Below are positions 24,512 through 25,823 of a stretch of 25,823 nucleotides of DNA, piece by piece. The DNA lies in contig JAHFMB010000006.1 of the NCBI GenBank assembly GCA_023269245.1, forward strand, positions 1 to 25,823, given 5' to 3'. Made by a program: the position numbers and the translations under genes. Positions within the stretch are counted from its first letter, which is position 1; the number at the start of each line of letters is the position of its first letter. This DNA is from Candidatus Tayloriibacteriota bacterium. GTDB lineage: Bacteria; Patescibacteriota; Minisyncoccia; Phycocordibacterales; PALSA-1337. The notes below the pieces were generated by a model, which made no database searches, was not told the origin of the DNA, and was given only the letters and a program-made list of their open reading frames with translations.

Positions 24512-25798
24512 ATGAAAAACATTACCCGCACAATTTCATACCTTGGCGTCATGTCACTCATGCTCGCTTTTGGCGTGATTGTATTCAATCCGAGTCAGGC
24601 TCGTGCCGACTACTATAGCTATGATCGTGGATACTACGGTACACCATCGTACACCTACGACTATACCGGCTATCGTCAGCCTCCGCGCAACGACCAGGGA
24701 CCGCTTCAGGCCTCATGCTATCCGATGCCGCTTTCTGCGCGCACCGGTGATTCAGTGACCTGGGTTGCTTCCGCATACGGTGGCAACGGTTCATACAACT
24801 ATTCATGGACCGGTACTGACAACCTCAACGGTTACGGCTCTTCTGTGATCAAAGCTTACTATTCTGCTGGCTCAAAAAGCGCCAGTGTGAACGTCATTTC
24901 GGGCGGCCAGTCGATCACCAAGATCTGTGATGGCGCTGCCACTATCTATGGTGACACAAGTTACAATTACAATTCATATCCGAATTATTACTACAATACG
25001 TATCCGAACTACAATTACAACACCTACCCGAATTACAACTATTACTCGCCGTTGTATGTGACCTGTAATGTAAATTCAACCTACGCCAATACGGGCACAC
25101 AGGTTGTATGGAATGCCTATCCGTCAGGCGGCAATGGTTCGTACACATATAGCTGGTCTGGTACCGACAATTTGTACGGTTCGAGCCAGTCAGTGTATTA
25201 CTCATATGCCAATCCTGGCCCGAAGACTGCGACTGTTACTGTCTACTCGACAAACGGTCAGTCTGTCACACAGACCTGTGGTACTACCAACGTTGGTGGT
25301 TACTACAATGGTTCAGTTATTACTGGTTCAAATAATAGCGGCCTTGATGTCGCATGCTACGCAGACCCTACAAGTGTCCGCGTCAATCAGCCCGTCACCT
25401 GGAGAGCAGAAGTTACCGGTGGCGCAGCCCCATATACCTATACGTGGACCGGTTCTGATGGTGTGAGCGGTACAGACAGTACAGTGCTCAAGTATTACGC
25501 CTCAACGGGCGACAAGAGCGCCATCGTCTCAGTCAAATCGGCAGATGGAAAGACTGCGACCCGCGCATGTACCACCAGCGTCACTGTTCGCGGTGCTACA
25601 AATACAACCGTTCAGCCAGTTCGTGAGCCAGTCCGTACGCCTGAAGTTCAGCCGACGCAAAATCAGACCAATGAAGGTCTCTCGGCTTCAGCACTCTTCT
25701 CTTTGAAGAACGTTCCATGGGGCTGGGTCGCAATCCTGATTATCTTCGTCCTCTTTGCGACGGTTGTGTATCTTATATTCAATCGCCCGAAGATTTAA
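24512..25798 (+). CDS. Secreted PKD/Ig-like repeat protein with C-terminal membrane anchor
   Basis: This 428-aa protein has a signal peptide (residues 1-32, with likely cleavage after ARA at 30-32) and a Tyr-rich start. Three PKD/Ig-like domains follow at about 65-150, 185-265 and 278-365, each with the pattern C...VTWxA...GG..PYxYxWTG.D......YY..G.K.A.V.V.S..G....(K/R/Q)xC. A Thr/Pro/Gln-rich stalk and a C-terminal span (about 402-423, WGWVAILIIFVLFATVVYLIF) end in NRPKI. Each domain carries two cysteines that could form a disulfide. A Tyr/Asn-rich tandem repeat lies between domains 1 and 2. Such proteins typically stand on the cell surface and bind proteins or glycans, which suits a host-attached lifestyle (inference). 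The start is the first Met of the signal peptide. It is monocistronic with a strong promoter and structured leader. Confidence 0.9.
   Translation: MKNITRTISYLGVMSLMLAFGVIVFNPSQARADYYSYDRGYYGTPSYTYDYTGYRQPPRNDQGPLQASCYPMPLSARTGDSVTWVASAYGGNGSYNYSWTGTDNLNGYGSSVIKAYYSAGSKSASVNVISGGQSITKICDGAATIYGDTSYNYNSYPNYYYNTYPNYNYNTYPNYNYYSPLYVTCNVNSTYANTGTQVVWNAYPSGGNGSYTYSWSGTDNLYGSSQSVYYSYANPGPKTATVTVYSTNGQSVTQTCGTTNVGGYYNGSVITGSNNSGLDVACYADPTSVRVNQPVTWRAEVTGGAAPYTYTWTGSDGVSGTDSTVLKYYASTGDKSAIVSVKSADGKTATRACTTSVTVRGATNTTVQPVREPVRTPEVQPTQNQTNEGLSASALFSLKNVPWGWVAILIIFVLFATVVYLIFNRPKI
24971..25042 (+). repeat. Three 24-bp tandem repeats encoding a Tyr/Asn-rich linker
   Basis: Units at 24971-24994, 24995-25018 and 25019-25042 encode NSYPNYYY, NTYPNYNY and NTYPNYNY. 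They diverge mainly at synonymous sites, suggesting old duplication under selection for the peptide. They form the spacer between PKD domains 1 and 2. Confidence 0.75.
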
Positions 25799-25823
25799 TA
25801 GTTTGCGACGGGTGCGACTCCAA

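Overview
The window looks like a chromosome segment of a Patescibacteria/CPR bacterium, most likely of the Parcubacteria (Paceibacteria) type. This is inferred from gene content and style. It carries compact housekeeping genes, a short RF1, a bL31 lacking zinc-binding cysteines, a small coiled-coil membrane protein of a kind I recall as common in Parcubacteria, a PKD-domain surface protein, palindromic repeats I recall from CPR contigs, and almost no Shine-Dalgarno sequences. No taxonomic marker such as 16S rRNA is present.

Layout. 1-1130: the start of a leftward gene, a small EamA/SMR-like membrane protein (-), then a tRNA cluster, with tRNA-Ser(CGA) (-) and tRNA-Glu(UUC) (+) diverging from overlapping promoters. 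1131-7523: a secreted or anchored SNase-type nuclease (+), thioredoxin reductase (-), ftsZ (-), an unusual 461-aa protein with two DnaA-domain-IV-like DNA-binding regions (+), ftsA (-), ybeY (-) and rpsU (-). 7524-13693: a methyltransferase (+), a fused OPRT-OMP decarboxylase (+), an MFS permease (-), rpmE and prfA (+), and a UMF1-type MFS protein (-) whose start codon overlaps the CCA end of tRNA-Arg(CCU). 13694-20906: a 95-aa membrane protein and tRNA-Phe(GAA), a frameshifted ORF, dnaG, rpoD, and a UvrD-like helicase fused to a probable Fe-S PD-(D/E)XK nuclease (all +). 20907-25823: a DsbA-like protein, a DEDDy exonuclease, an orphan 137-aa protein and hisS (all -), a large inverted repeat, and a PKD-repeat surface protein (+).

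The genes cover cell division (FtsZ, FtsA), ribosome assembly and translation (bS21, YbeY, bL31, RF1, HisRS, four tRNAs), replication, transcription and repair (DnaG, sigma-70, helicase-nuclease, exonuclease), pyrimidine synthesis, and redox or surface functions.

The most striking pattern is regulatory. About ten genes have an extended -10 box (TGnTAnnnT) only 6-11 nt before the ATG, so their mRNAs should be leaderless or nearly so. A second group of genes (the DnaA-like protein, OPRT-OMPDC, the orphan 137-aa gene, the frameshifted ORF and the EamA-like gene) lacks this arrangement. These stand alone, and several have TTGACA-type promoters, leaders and strong hairpin terminators.

All coordinates and motif positions were read by eye. 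Functional calls rest on recognised motifs, not on database searches.
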